A stretch of DNA of 64,000 nucleotides, taken from positions 14,952 to 78,951 of the forward strand of contig JANOGW010000006.1 in NCBI GenBank assembly GCA_031406155.1. Direction: 5' to 3'. Source of the DNA: JACMNW01 sp031406155 (GTDB lineage: Bacteria > Pseudomonadota > Alphaproteobacteria > Rhodobacterales > Rhodobacteraceae). The notes beneath the pieces were generated by a model, which saw only the letters and a program-made list of their open reading frames with translations, ran no database searches and was not told where the DNA came from. Position numbers and translations under genes: made by a program. Below are positions 1-7,782 of the stretch, one piece after another (the first letter of the stretch is position 1; the number at the start of each line of letters is the position of its first letter).

Positions 1-465
1 CTTGCCCGACAGCGACAACGCAGAGCCGCGAAACAGGCTGCGCGCCAGAAACGCGCCGACGTGCCGCGCCAGCTGCGGATGTTCCACCCCGCGCACGATG
101 GACTTGCGCAAGATGACGTGCGGCGAAAGGTAGCGCATCACGATCATCGCCTGCGCCTCGTCGAAATGGTGCACCTCGGGCACCCGGCCCGGGTCACGGG
201 CGGCGTGGCGGGTCAGGGCATTCCATTCAAAGAAGGCGCGGTTCAGTGGCAGCGGCCAGCTATCCCCCACCAGCCTGACATAAGGCAACGCCTGTTTCAC
301 GATCACGCGGCCTTGGGGGCCAGAAACGATGAACACGAGGTTCAGGTTGCCATCGCCCACTTCGGCCACGCTCCAGTGTGCCGCCTCACCGATGCGGTCG
401 GTCAGGGCGGGCAAACCGCCAAGGCGCGCGGGCAGGCTGGCGGGGGTCAGGGGGGCGTAAACCAT
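1..465 (-). CDS. mtnK: S-methyl-5-thioribose kinase, N-terminal part (runs off left edge)
   Basis: I translated the minus strand by hand; the frame stays open to the window edge and gives the first 155 residues. The motifs EVGDGNLNLVF and VIVKQALPYVRLVG near residues 35-65 and IVMRYLSPHVILRK near 110 are typical of MtnK, which phosphorylates 5-methylthioribose (and in some bacteria 5-deoxyribose) at C1. The ATG at 465 puts the N-terminus where the family usually starts. It lies 91 bp downstream of the SorC-type regulator on the same strand, so the two may be cotranscribed. The C-terminal catalytic half is outside the window, so integrity cannot be judged. The family call is firm; the substrate is inferred. 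Confidence 0.85.
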   Translation of the reverse strand, partial: MVYAPLTPASLPARLGGLPALTDRIGEAAHWSVAEVGDGNLNLVFIVSGPQGRVIVKQALPYVRLVGDSWPLPLNRAFFEWNALTRHAARDPGRVPEVHHFDEAQAMIVMRYLSPHVILRKSIVRGVEHPQLARHVGAFLARSLFRGSALSLSGK

Positions 466-556
466 CAGATCGCGCCACCCTGCCGCGCCCTGTGGCGCAC
501 GACGGATTCCGTCACAGTCAATTTCCCATCCACCGCTGCCGCCCCCATGCGTCCGA

Positions 557-1522
557 TCATCCGTCGTCCCCCGGCAAGGCAAGCAAGGCCCGCGCTACCC
601 CCTCGTCGGCAATCAGCCGGTTGACGATGCCCGACCGCATCATCGCCAGCGTCGCCACCGCCTTGCTGGCCCCGGCGGCCAGCAGCGTGACGTCCGTTGC
701 GCGCAGGTCTTCCAGCCCGATGGAAGGCGCGCGGCGGTTCAGGTCGGTATCGGCCAGACTGCCGTCGGCCAGAAAGAACTTGCCCGTGCTGTCGGCAACG
801 GCCCCGATCGCCACCAGTTCAGCGGCTTCCTCTGTCGTCAGGATGCCGGAGGTAGACAGCAGCGCCTTGGGCGAGCAATCCCCCAACGAGATGATCGCGC
901 GCGGGGCGGCACGCGCGGCCAGCAGCGTCTCGCGCACGAGGCGCTGGCGCAGGACGATGCGGCAGTCTTCCTCGCTGTCGGTCAGGAAAGGGGCGGGCAG
1001 GAACATCGCTGACCCGCCGGTTATTGCGGCCAGCCGGGTGCAGACATCGAATGGGCTGGTTTCCGAAGTGCGCGCCATCGACCCCATCAGTGAGACAAAG
1101 CAAAGATCGGGGTTGCGTAGCCCTGTCAGCGCCTGCGCCATCGCGGCCATCGTGCGGCCCCAGCCGACGCCGATGGACAAAGGGCCATCCCGGCCGATGC
1201 GCGCAATAAATCCGGCACCGATGATCCCTACCGCGCGCCGTGCTGCCGCCTCGTCCGACGCCTCGCCAGACATCGGGGCGATGCGCACCTCGGTCAGTCC
1301 GAACCTGGCGGTCAACTGATCAGCCAGCGCCAGCGTACCGGTCGTCTCATGCGCGATGGAGACCCGCACCAGCCCCTGATCACGCGCATCGGCCAACAGC
1401 CGCAGGACCTTGAACCGCGAAATGCCCAGACGCTGGCTGACTTGTTCCTGGCTCATCCCGCCTACGTGGTAAAGCCAGGCCACCTGCACCAGATCATCGG
1501 TTTCGCGCATGGGTTGGGACAT
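557..1522 (-). CDS. SorC/DeoR-type sugar-binding transcriptional regulator
   Basis: 321 aa. A short N-terminal helix-turn-helix (about residues 13-45, containing GMSQEQVSQRLGISR) is followed by a SorC-type sugar-phosphate sensing domain with IGVGWGRTMAAM, SLMGS and a C-terminal GASKAVATLAMMRSG stretch. Regulators of this family (SorC, DeoR of Bacillus, LsrR) usually repress an adjacent catabolic operon and are released by a phosphorylated sugar. It is divergent from the FGGY kinase operon, with an inverted repeat and tandem repeats in the shared control region. I chose the ATG at 1522, which has an AAGG six bases upstream; an upstream in-frame ATG at 1552 is also possible. The likely effector is the product of the neighbouring kinase (inference). 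Confidence 0.88.
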   Translation of the reverse strand: MSQPMRETDDLVQVAWLYHVGGMSQEQVSQRLGISRFKVLRLLADARDQGLVRVSIAHETTGTLALADQLTARFGLTEVRIAPMSGEASDEAAARRAVGIIGAGFIARIGRDGPLSIGVGWGRTMAAMAQALTGLRNPDLCFVSLMGSMARTSETSPFDVCTRLAAITGGSAMFLPAPFLTDSEEDCRIVLRQRLVRETLLAARAAPRAIISLGDCSPKALLSTSGILTTEEAAELVAIGAVADSTGKFFLADGSLADTDLNRRAPSIGLEDLRATDVTLLAAGASKAVATLAMMRSGIVNRLIADEGVARALLALPGDDG

Positions 1523-1614
1523 GGGGCCTTCACGCCGGAATATCGGCCGCAAGCCGGCCCTTCTGGCAGAACTATAACCACTTGACCGGGCGCCCCGTCA
1601 ACGACTATGACAAA

Positions 1615-1631
1615 TGTGCAATGCTTGCACA
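1615..1631. promoter_or_regulatory. Inverted-repeat operator candidate for the SorC-type regulator
   Basis: A perfect 7-bp inverted repeat with a 3-bp spacer, TGTGCAA-TGC-TTGCACA, lies about 95 bp upstream of the regulator start and 150 bp before the kinase start. Its location between divergent genes and its size fit a SorC/DeoR-family operator. Assignment to this regulator is inference. Confidence 0.5.
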
Positions 1632-1665
1632 AATACTGCGACGCGGCATTGCATGCGCAGCACAA

Positions 1666-1761
1666 GACGTCGACAGGAATGGACGTCGACAGGACTGGAC
1701 GTCGACAGGGCTGGGCGGTGACAGGGCTGGGCGGTGACAGAACCGAGTGGCGACAAAACTG
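1666..1761. repeat. Six tandem 16-bp repeats in the divergent promoter region
   Basis: Six head-to-tail 16-bp units start at 1666, 1682, 1698, 1714, 1730 and 1746. The first three are nearly identical (GACGTCGACAGGACTG and one-base variants). Units 4-5 begin GGCGGTGACAG and unit 6 is the most diverged (AGTGGCGACAAAACTG). All share a GACA core at the same phase. The array ends about 20 bp before the FGGY kinase start. The spacing is about 1.5 helical turns, so successive units face opposite sides of the DNA. It may be a multi-site operator or a decaying minisatellite. Confidence 0.85.
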
Positions 1762-1781
1762 GGCGGGGGATGCAGCGGGCC

Positions 1782-3275
1782 ATGGCCTATGTGATCGGAA
1801 TTGACGGCGGCACGGAATCCCTGCGCGCGCATGTGTTCGATCTTTCGGGCCGGGTACGTGGCGTGGGCAAAGGGGCCTATGCCACCACCTTTCCCGAACC
1901 CGGTCAGGCCGAGCAGAACCCCGACGACTGGTGGCATGCGGCAGGCGTCGCGGTGCACGAGGCGATGGGGGCCGCGGGCGTACCCGCTGACCAGATTAGC
2001 GCGATTTGCTGCGATACCACATCGTGTACCGTGGTCGCGCTGGATGCAGACGGGCGGCCATTGCGGTCATGCCTGTTATGGATGGATGTGCGCGCCCACC
2101 GCGAAGCGACCGAGGTTGCAGGTTGTGGCGATCCGGCGTTGCGGCTGAATGGCGGCGGGGCAGGGCCGGTCAGCCCGGAATGGATGATCCCCAAGGCGCT
2201 GTGGATGAAGCGGAACCAGCCTGACATCTGGGCCCGCGCCGCGATGGTGGGCGAATACCAGGACTTCATGACCCTGCGGCTGACCGGGCGTTGGGCGGCG
2301 AGTCTGAACAATGTGACGATGCGCTGGCACTATCAGACCCACGCGGGGGGGTGGCCGGTGACGATGCTGGCGGCGCTGGGCCTGTCGGATCTTGCCGACC
2401 GCTGGCCATCGCAGATCTTGGCCCCCGGGCAGGTCATCGGGCCGTTGACCCCGGACGCGGCCAGCCATCTGGGCCTGACCGCAGGCACGCCGGTAGTGCA
2501 GGGCGGGGCGGATGCCTTCATCGGGATGATCGGGCTTGGGGTAACGCAACCAGGCGATCTTGCGATGATCACCGGGTCTTCGCATCTGCATCTTGGGGTG
2601 GCCCAACGCATGGTTCATGCGCCGGGCATCTGGGGCACCTACATGGACTGCGTCTATCCGCAGCGCCCGATCATCGAGGGAGGGCAGACCTCCACCGGGT
2701 CGGTCATCGCGTGGTTCAAGCGCAACTTTGCCGATCATGTCGACTTTGACACACTGAACGCGCAGGCCGCTGCCCTGCCGCCGGGGGCCGAGGGGTTGCT
2801 GGCGGTCGATCATTTTCAGGGCAACCGCACGCCGCATACCGACCCGCTGGCGCGCGGTGCGATCATCGGGCTGTCGCTGAAACACACCCCCGCGCATGTC
2901 TACCGTGCATTGGTGGAAGCCATCTGCTTTGGTACCCGGGGGATAGTGGAAACCTTTGGCGAGGCCTTTACAGTGCGGCGCATTGTAGTGGCCGGCGGTG
3001 CCACCCGCGCGCCGTTCTGGTTGCAATTGCATGCCGATACGCTGGGTCTGCCGCTGGAGTTGACCGAAGAGACAGAGGCCTGTGCGCTGGGCTCGGCTAT
3101 TCTGGCCGCCCATGGCGCGGGGCATTTTGCCAGCATCGACGAGGCCTGTGCGGCCATGGTGCGCACGGCCCGCCGGATCGAGCCCGACATGGCAGCACAT
3201 GCCGCCTTTGCCCCGATCTATGCCCGCTACCGCGCGGCCTACGAATTGCTCAAACCCCTACGGGAAGCCGAATGA
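1782..3275 (+). CDS. FGGY-family carbohydrate kinase (ribulokinase/xylulokinase-like)
   Basis: 497 aa, the usual FGGY length. The N-terminus has the phosphate-binding loop GIDGGTESLRA. The middle has GTPVVQGGADAFIGMIGLG and ITGSSHLHLG, and the C-terminal domain has the ATP-binding VVAGGATRAPFW motif followed by EACALGSAILAA. The enzyme transfers phosphate from ATP to a sugar hydroxyl; ribulose, xylulose or a related (deoxy)ketose is plausible, and AI-2 kinase LsrK belongs to the same superfamily. It is the first gene of the divergent operon and overlaps the next gene by 4 bp. I chose the ATG at 1782, where homology begins; an in-frame ATG at 1770 directly after a GGGGG run is an alternative. 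Substrate not determined. Confidence 0.85.
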   Translation: MAYVIGIDGGTESLRAHVFDLSGRVRGVGKGAYATTFPEPGQAEQNPDDWWHAAGVAVHEAMGAAGVPADQISAICCDTTSCTVVALDADGRPLRSCLLWMDVRAHREATEVAGCGDPALRLNGGGAGPVSPEWMIPKALWMKRNQPDIWARAAMVGEYQDFMTLRLTGRWAASLNNVTMRWHYQTHAGGWPVTMLAALGLSDLADRWPSQILAPGQVIGPLTPDAASHLGLTAGTPVVQGGADAFIGMIGLGVTQPGDLAMITGSSHLHLGVAQRMVHAPGIWGTYMDCVYPQRPIIEGGQTSTGSVIAWFKRNFADHVDFDTLNAQAAALPPGAEGLLAVDHFQGNRTPHTDPLARGAIIGLSLKHTPAHVYRALVEAICFGTRGIVETFGEAFTVRRIVVAGGATRAPFWLQLHADTLGLPLELTEETEACALGSAILAAHGAGHFASIDEACAAMVRTARRIEPDMAAHAAFAPIYARYRAAYELLKPLREAE

Positions 3276-4315
3276 CACTTGTCCAAACCATCGCTGCTGC
3301 CAACACGGCGGCTGTTGGCCGCTATCGCACGATGCGCCGCATCCGTTCGTTCGAGGAACGGGTGGGCGAGTTGTTCCTGAAGGGCGAAAGTGCGGGGTCG
3401 ATGCTGCATTTGTCGATCGGCGAAGAGGCCGTGGTCGGTATGACCGAGGCGATGCAACCCGGCGACACGTTCACCACCCATCACCGCGGGCACGGCGTGT
3501 TTCTGGGGCGCGGCGCAGACCCCGCCCGGATGATGGCTGAAATTGCCGGCAAGCAAGACGGCTATTGCCGCGGTAAGGGCGGCTCGATGCATATTGCCGA
3601 CCGCGCACTTGGGCACCTTGGTGCCAATGCCATCGTCGGCGGCGGCATCCCGCACATCGTGGGGGCAGGGATTTCCTATCGCAATGCAGGCTCCGGGCAG
3701 ATTTCAGTCGCTTTCTTCGGCGATGGCGCGATGAGTCAGGGCATCCTGTACGAATCGATGAACATGGCTGCACTTTGGCGGCTGCCGGTGGTTTTTTGCT
3801 GCATCAACAACCAGTACGGCATGGGCACGCGGGTGGACAGGTCTGCCGGCAACCGCGACTTTCCGGCGCGGGCGGCGGCCTTTGGCCTGAAGACCGCCCG
3901 CGCTGACGGGGCGGATGTCGAGGCGGTACACGACGCCGCCCGCGCCCTGACCATGGACGCGCGGGATGGGCGACCGGGGTTCCTCGAAATCGACGCTTAC
4001 CGCTTTTTCGGCCATGCCCGGATGGACAAATCCCCCTACCGCAGCGCGCAGGAAGAGGCCGAAGGCCGTGCCCGCGACCCGCTAGCCCATGCCCGCAACC
4101 GCATCACCGCCGAAGGCATCGCCACTGAGGCCGAACTTGGCGGTATCGACGCCGACGCCGGTGCGGAAATGGATCTGGCCCTTACCCATGCCATCGCGGC
4201 CCAACCGCCTGCACTTGCCACCATGTTTGAGGATGTCTATGCGCCGGGCTCGCCCGCCCCCCGGCCACAGGCGGCACGGCTGTCCGCCATCCTGTCGGAA
4301 GGGGTGCGGGCATGA
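3272..4315 (+). CDS. Thiamine-diphosphate-dependent dehydrogenase E1 component, alpha subunit (acetoin/pyruvate dehydrogenase type)
   Basis: 347 aa. It shows the E1alpha fold: MRRIRSFEERVGELF near residue 20, the GGSMH motif near 105, and the thiamine-diphosphate motif from GDGAMSQG to CINN (about 150-180). With the next two genes it forms a 2-oxo-acid or acetoin dehydrogenase-like complex that decarboxylates or cleaves a ketone and hands the acyl group to lipoate. The E2/hydrolase architecture downstream and the sugar-operon context favour an acetoin-dehydrogenase-like C-C cleavage over pyruvate dehydrogenase. It starts in a 4-bp ATGA overlap with the kinase, indicating tight co-translation. 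The true acyl donor is unknown. Confidence 0.85.
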   Translation: MTLVQTIAAANTAAVGRYRTMRRIRSFEERVGELFLKGESAGSMLHLSIGEEAVVGMTEAMQPGDTFTTHHRGHGVFLGRGADPARMMAEIAGKQDGYCRGKGGSMHIADRALGHLGANAIVGGGIPHIVGAGISYRNAGSGQISVAFFGDGAMSQGILYESMNMAALWRLPVVFCCINNQYGMGTRVDRSAGNRDFPARAAAFGLKTARADGADVEAVHDAARALTMDARDGRPGFLEIDAYRFFGHARMDKSPYRSAQEEAEGRARDPLAHARNRITAEGIATEAELGGIDADAGAEMDLALTHAIAAQPPALATMFEDVYAPGSPAPRPQAARLSAILSEGVRA

Positions 4316-5310
4316 CCGAAACGACCTACCGCGACGCGATCCGGCAGGCGCTGCTTGATGCGATGCAGGCCGACCCTTCGGTGATCCTGATCGGCGAAGA
4401 GGTGGGGCTGTATGGCGGCGCCTACGGCGTGACCAAGGGGTTGATCGACCTCTTTGGCCCCGACCGGGTGATCGATGCGCCAATTTCGGAGGCTGCTATT
4501 GTCGGGGCGGCGGTGGGGGCGGCGATGACCGGCCTGCGGCCCGTGGCGGAACTAATGTATGTCGATTTCATCGGCATGACGATGGACCAGTTGGCCAATC
4601 AGGCGGCCAAAAGCCGCTACATGTTCGGCGGGCAGATCGGGGTGCCGATGGTGCTTCGCACGCAAGGCGGCACCGGGCGGTCGGCGGCCGCACAGCATTC
4701 CCAAAGCCTTGAGGCCTGGGTTCTGCACACGCCCGGCCTGCGGCTTATCATGCCCGCCACGGTGAATGACGCCTATCACCTGCTGCGCCAGTCGTTGACT
4801 CAGTCAGACCCAGTGGTGTTCATCGAACACAAGGGGCTTTACACGATGAAGGGCGCGCTTGACGTCGATATGCCCGATGGGCCATGGGGCCAGCCCGTCA
4901 CCCGCCGCAAGGGGCGCGATCTGGTGATCATCAGCTACAGCCGGATGCTGCATGAGAGTCTTGCCGCGGCTGACCGGCTGGCCGCATCAGGGGTCGAGGC
5001 CGAAGTGATCGACCTGCGCTGCCTGAACCCGATGGACGACGCCCCGCTGATCGAAGCGGTCAAGCGCACGGGCCGCGCGATGGTGGTGACCGAGGCTGTC
5101 GTCACAGGTTCGGTCGCGTCCGAGATCGCGGCGCGGTTGGGTGAGGTGTGTTTCGACTGGCTGGAGGAACCAGTCCTTAGGGTTGGTGGCGAGGATATAC
5201 CGATCCCGGTATCGCCCGCGTTGGAACGCGGCTCGATCCCGTCGGCCACGCTCATTCACGACACCGCCCTGTGGCTTGTCACCCGAAAGGCCCCGACATG
5301 GGCCGCGTGA
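4312..5310 (+). CDS. Thiamine-diphosphate-dependent dehydrogenase E1 component, beta subunit
   Basis: 332 aa with the E1beta hallmarks: the N-terminal TYRDAIRQALLDAM helix, IGEEVGLYGGAYGVTKGL, the DAPISEAAIVGAAVGAAM segment and the C-terminal transketolase domain with EVIDLRCLNPMD. It pairs with the alpha subunit to form the active site. The start ATG at 4312 overlaps the alpha-gene stop by 4 bp, and the end overlaps the E2 gene by 13 bp, so the three subunits are translationally linked. No gene for the E3 lipoamide dehydrogenase lies nearby; a housekeeping E3 would have to serve. Confidence 0.85.
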   Translation: MTETTYRDAIRQALLDAMQADPSVILIGEEVGLYGGAYGVTKGLIDLFGPDRVIDAPISEAAIVGAAVGAAMTGLRPVAELMYVDFIGMTMDQLANQAAKSRYMFGGQIGVPMVLRTQGGTGRSAAAQHSQSLEAWVLHTPGLRLIMPATVNDAYHLLRQSLTQSDPVVFIEHKGLYTMKGALDVDMPDGPWGQPVTRRKGRDLVIISYSRMLHESLAAADRLAASGVEAEVIDLRCLNPMDDAPLIEAVKRTGRAMVVTEAVVTGSVASEIAARLGEVCFDWLEEPVLRVGGEDIPIPVSPALERGSIPSATLIHDTALWLVTRKAPTWAA

Positions 5311-6509
5311 TCCTGACCCTGCCACGCCTCGGCGAGACGATGGAAGAGGCAAAGGTCGTCGAATGGCTGGTCGCGCCCGGTGCCGCCTTCAAGCGCGGCG
5401 ATGTGCTGCTGGAAGTGGAAACAGACAAGACCGTGGTTGAAGTTCCGGCACTGACCGACGGCGTTTTGCTGGGGCAATTGGTGGGGCCAGGCGATACGGT
5501 GGCGCTGGATCAGCCGATTGCCGAGATTGAGCATGAAGGCGGGGATGTGGTAGCGGCCACACCGCCCATGCCTGCGCAGGAGACTGCGCCAAGCGCCACC
5601 GCGCCACTTGCCGCGCCTGTTCTGACGCTGGCATCAGGCCCGCGTCCGGCGGCAAGTCCGGCGGCCCGGGCTGCGGCGCGGCGGGTTGGGGCGGACCTGA
5701 CCGGCCTGCAAGGCTCGGGGCGGCGGGGGCGGATCACGGCGGCGGATGTCACTTTGACGCTGGGTGGCGACGGCGTAGCGGTGCACCGGTCTGGCGCGGG
5801 GTTGCCTGTCGTGCTGTTGCATGGCCTGTTCGATGATCACAGGGGCTGGCGCGATCTGCCCCGGCGGCTGGTGGCGGCGGGGCATGCGGTGCTGGCACTC
5901 GATCTGCCGGGCCACGGCGACAGCGCCTCGGCCCCCGACCTCGAAACCGTGCTAGACCGGATCGCGGCGGCGTTGCCTTCGGGTCCGTTGCGTCTGATCG
6001 GGCATTCGCTGGGTGGTGCCCTTGCGGTGCGGCTGGCGATGCGACTGGGCGGGCGCGTAGACCGGCTGATCCTGTCTGCCCCGGTCGGCCTTGGGCCGCG
6101 TCTGAACGCCGATTTTACTGAAGGCATGCTGGCGGCAGACACGCCTGCGGCACTGGGCCGGGCGTTGGCGTTGCTGGGTGCTGGGCCGATGTCGGCCACA
6201 GCACTGGCGGCGGAGCTGGCACGGATGCAGGCTTTGCGCGCAGGGCAGGCGGCGCTGGCCCACGCGGTTGCACAAGGCGGGTTTCAGCAGATTGACATTG
6301 CGGGCGATCTGGCCCGGCTTACCTGTCCGGTGACGGTGCTGTTTGGCACCGATGACTGCATTCTTGACTGGCACTGCGTGGCCAACCTGCCGGCCGCCAC
6401 CGCCATTCACCTGATCAGAGGCGCGGGGCATTTGCCCCATCTTGCCGCCGTTGATCTGTTGGTCGGGCTCGTCGCTGACACCCGGGAGCGGAGGATCGCA
6501 GCAGTCTGA
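5298..6509 (+). CDS. E2-type acyltransferase: lipoyl domain, E3-binding domain and alpha/beta-hydrolase (AcoC-like)
   Basis: 403 aa. Residues 1-80 are a lipoyl domain with the lipoylation lysine K44 in VETDKTVVEV. Residues about 115-150 resemble a peripheral subunit-binding domain (ASPAARAAARRVG then GSGRRGRITAADV). From about 155 an alpha/beta-hydrolase replaces the normal 2-oxo-acid acyltransferase core, with the HG motif (VVLLHGLFDDHRGW) and nucleophile elbow GHSLGG (Ser237). This lipoyl-hydrolase architecture is known from acetoin dehydrogenase AcoC, where it forms acetyl-CoA. The ATG at 5298 follows an AGG and overlaps the E1beta gene. The catalytic core argues against a pyruvate or branched-chain complex. 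Confidence 0.85.
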   Translation: MGRVILTLPRLGETMEEAKVVEWLVAPGAAFKRGDVLLEVETDKTVVEVPALTDGVLLGQLVGPGDTVALDQPIAEIEHEGGDVVAATPPMPAQETAPSATAPLAAPVLTLASGPRPAASPAARAAARRVGADLTGLQGSGRRGRITAADVTLTLGGDGVAVHRSGAGLPVVLLHGLFDDHRGWRDLPRRLVAAGHAVLALDLPGHGDSASAPDLETVLDRIAAALPSGPLRLIGHSLGGALAVRLAMRLGGRVDRLILSAPVGLGPRLNADFTEGMLAADTPAALGRALALLGAGPMSATALAAELARMQALRAGQAALAHAVAQGGFQQIDIAGDLARLTCPVTVLFGTDDCILDWHCVANLPAATAIHLIRGAGHLPHLAAVDLLVGLVADTRERRIAAV

Positions 6510-6554
6510 CACAGCATACCCCCTGCACGGGGCGGACCCACTACGCACCATTGG

Positions 6555-6588
6555 CCATCGGGGCCGGTCCTTCGGGAACCGGGGATGG
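6555..6588. other. GC-rich stem-loop between the E2 gene and the substrate-binding-protein gene
   Basis: An imperfect hairpin with outer arms CCATC/GATGG and inner arms CCGGTCC/GGAACCGG closes on a TTCG loop. There is no T-run, so it looks like an RNA-stability or processing element rather than a terminator. Expression of the transporter relative to the enzymes may be set here (inference). Confidence 0.4.
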
Positions 6589-6737
6589 CAGATGCGTCCA
6601 TGAAGTCCGGCCAAGCCCCTAAAGGGAAACGAAATTACTTTCGGCAGCCGCGCAGATAGCTCTGGAAAGACGGGGAATTCTGCCTAGAGTAATGACAACG
6701 AACCGCCCCCGAAGGGCACCATCTGGGAGGAGAAAAC

Positions 6738-7718
6738 ATGATGAACCGAAAGACCCTAGTCCTGCTTGCCGCGTCAGCTTCGCTACTGGCGTTTCCAATG
6801 GTGGCACAGGATACCAAGAAAATCGCCACGGTTGTAAAGATCGCTGGCATCCAGTGGTTCAACCGCATGGAGGAAGGCGTCAAGCAATATGCCGCCGACA
6901 CTGGAACCGACGCGTTTCAGGTGGGCCCGGCACAAGCCGACCCGCAGCAGCAGGCGGCCCTGATCGAGGACATGATCGCACAAGGCGTCAGCGCGCTGGC
7001 CGTTGTGCCGATGTCGCCAGAGGCGCTGGAGCCGGTTTTGGCACGTGCGCAGGCCGCGGGTATCGTCGTGATCACGCATGAAGCTGCCAGCCAGCAGAAC
7101 ACCAGCTACGACCTCGAAGCCTTCAAGAACGAAGATTTCGGCGCCAACCTGATGGAACAGATGGCGACCTGCATGGGCGGTGAGGGTGAATATGCCGTCT
7201 TCGTCGGATCGCTGACCAGTCAAACCCACAACCAGTGGGTCGATGGCGCGATTGCCTACCAGAAGGAAAAGTATCCGAACATGGTTCTGGTCGGCGACAA
7301 GAACGAAACCTTCGACGATCAGCAGAAAGCCTATGAAAAGGCGCAAGAAGTGCTGCGCGCCTTCCCGAATGTGAAAGGTCTGCAAGGCTCGGCCTCGACG
7401 GACGTGGCAGGCATCGGGCTTGCCATCGAAGAGCGTGGCACGGCCGACAAGACCTGCGTCTTTGGCACCTCGTTGCCCTCGATTGCCGGGCAATATCTGG
7501 AAACCGGCGCGGTAGACGGCATCGGGTTCTGGGATCCGTCGGTCGCGGGCTACGCGATGAACAAGCTCGCAGCCATGGTGATGAACGGCGAGACTGTGAC
7601 AGATGGCATGGACCTTGGCCTTTCTGGCTACAATGCGGTCAAGCTGGACGGCAAGGTCATCTATGGCCAGGCTTGGGTTAATGTGAACAAAGCGAATATG
7701 GCCGACTATCCCTTCTGA
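6738..7718 (+). CDS. Sugar ABC transporter periplasmic substrate-binding protein (RhaS/LsrB/RbsB class)
   Basis: 326 aa with a signal peptide (MMNRKTLVLLAASASLLAF, cleavage probably near residue 24). The mature part is a periplasmic-binding-protein type 1 fold: VVKIAGIQWFNRMEEGVKQY, then DPQQQAALIEDMIAQGVSAL and VVPMSPEALEPVLARA. Closest remembered relatives are rhamnose/AI-2-type binding proteins. A strong GGAGGAG ribosome site precedes the ATG. It is the first transporter gene and is followed by a hairpin, a common arrangement that lets the binding protein be made in excess over the ATPase and permeases. Ligand inferred only from neighbours. Confidence 0.85.
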   Translation: MMNRKTLVLLAASASLLAFPMVAQDTKKIATVVKIAGIQWFNRMEEGVKQYAADTGTDAFQVGPAQADPQQQAALIEDMIAQGVSALAVVPMSPEALEPVLARAQAAGIVVITHEAASQQNTSYDLEAFKNEDFGANLMEQMATCMGGEGEYAVFVGSLTSQTHNQWVDGAIAYQKEKYPNMVLVGDKNETFDDQQKAYEKAQEVLRAFPNVKGLQGSASTDVAGIGLAIEERGTADKTCVFGTSLPSIAGQYLETGAVDGIGFWDPSVAGYAMNKLAAMVMNGETVTDGMDLGLSGYNAVKLDGKVIYGQAWVNVNKANMADYPF

Positions 7719-7730
7719 TCGGGACATTTC

Positions 7731-7755
7731 CGGGGGGCGGCGTTGCCGCCCTCCG
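7731..7755. other. Stem-loop after the substrate-binding-protein gene
   Basis: GGGCGGC-GTT-GCCGCCC with flanking extension to a 25-nt hairpin just after the binding-protein stop and before the ATPase gene. It lacks a T-run. Such hairpins typically protect the upstream mRNA segment or partly attenuate transcription. Confidence 0.5.
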
Positions 7756-7782
7756 ACCCCCGAAGCAGCAAGAAGGGCGGCC

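Noticed and set aside
1666..1761. Tandem 16-bp repeats as a CRISPR array
   Set aside because: Units are directly adjacent with no spacers, too short, and there are no cas genes.
6630..6643. CGAAA-TTAC-TTTCG inverted repeat before the sugar-binding-protein gene as an operator
   Set aside because: Arms are only 5 bp and unlike the palindrome at 1615; it could occur by chance.
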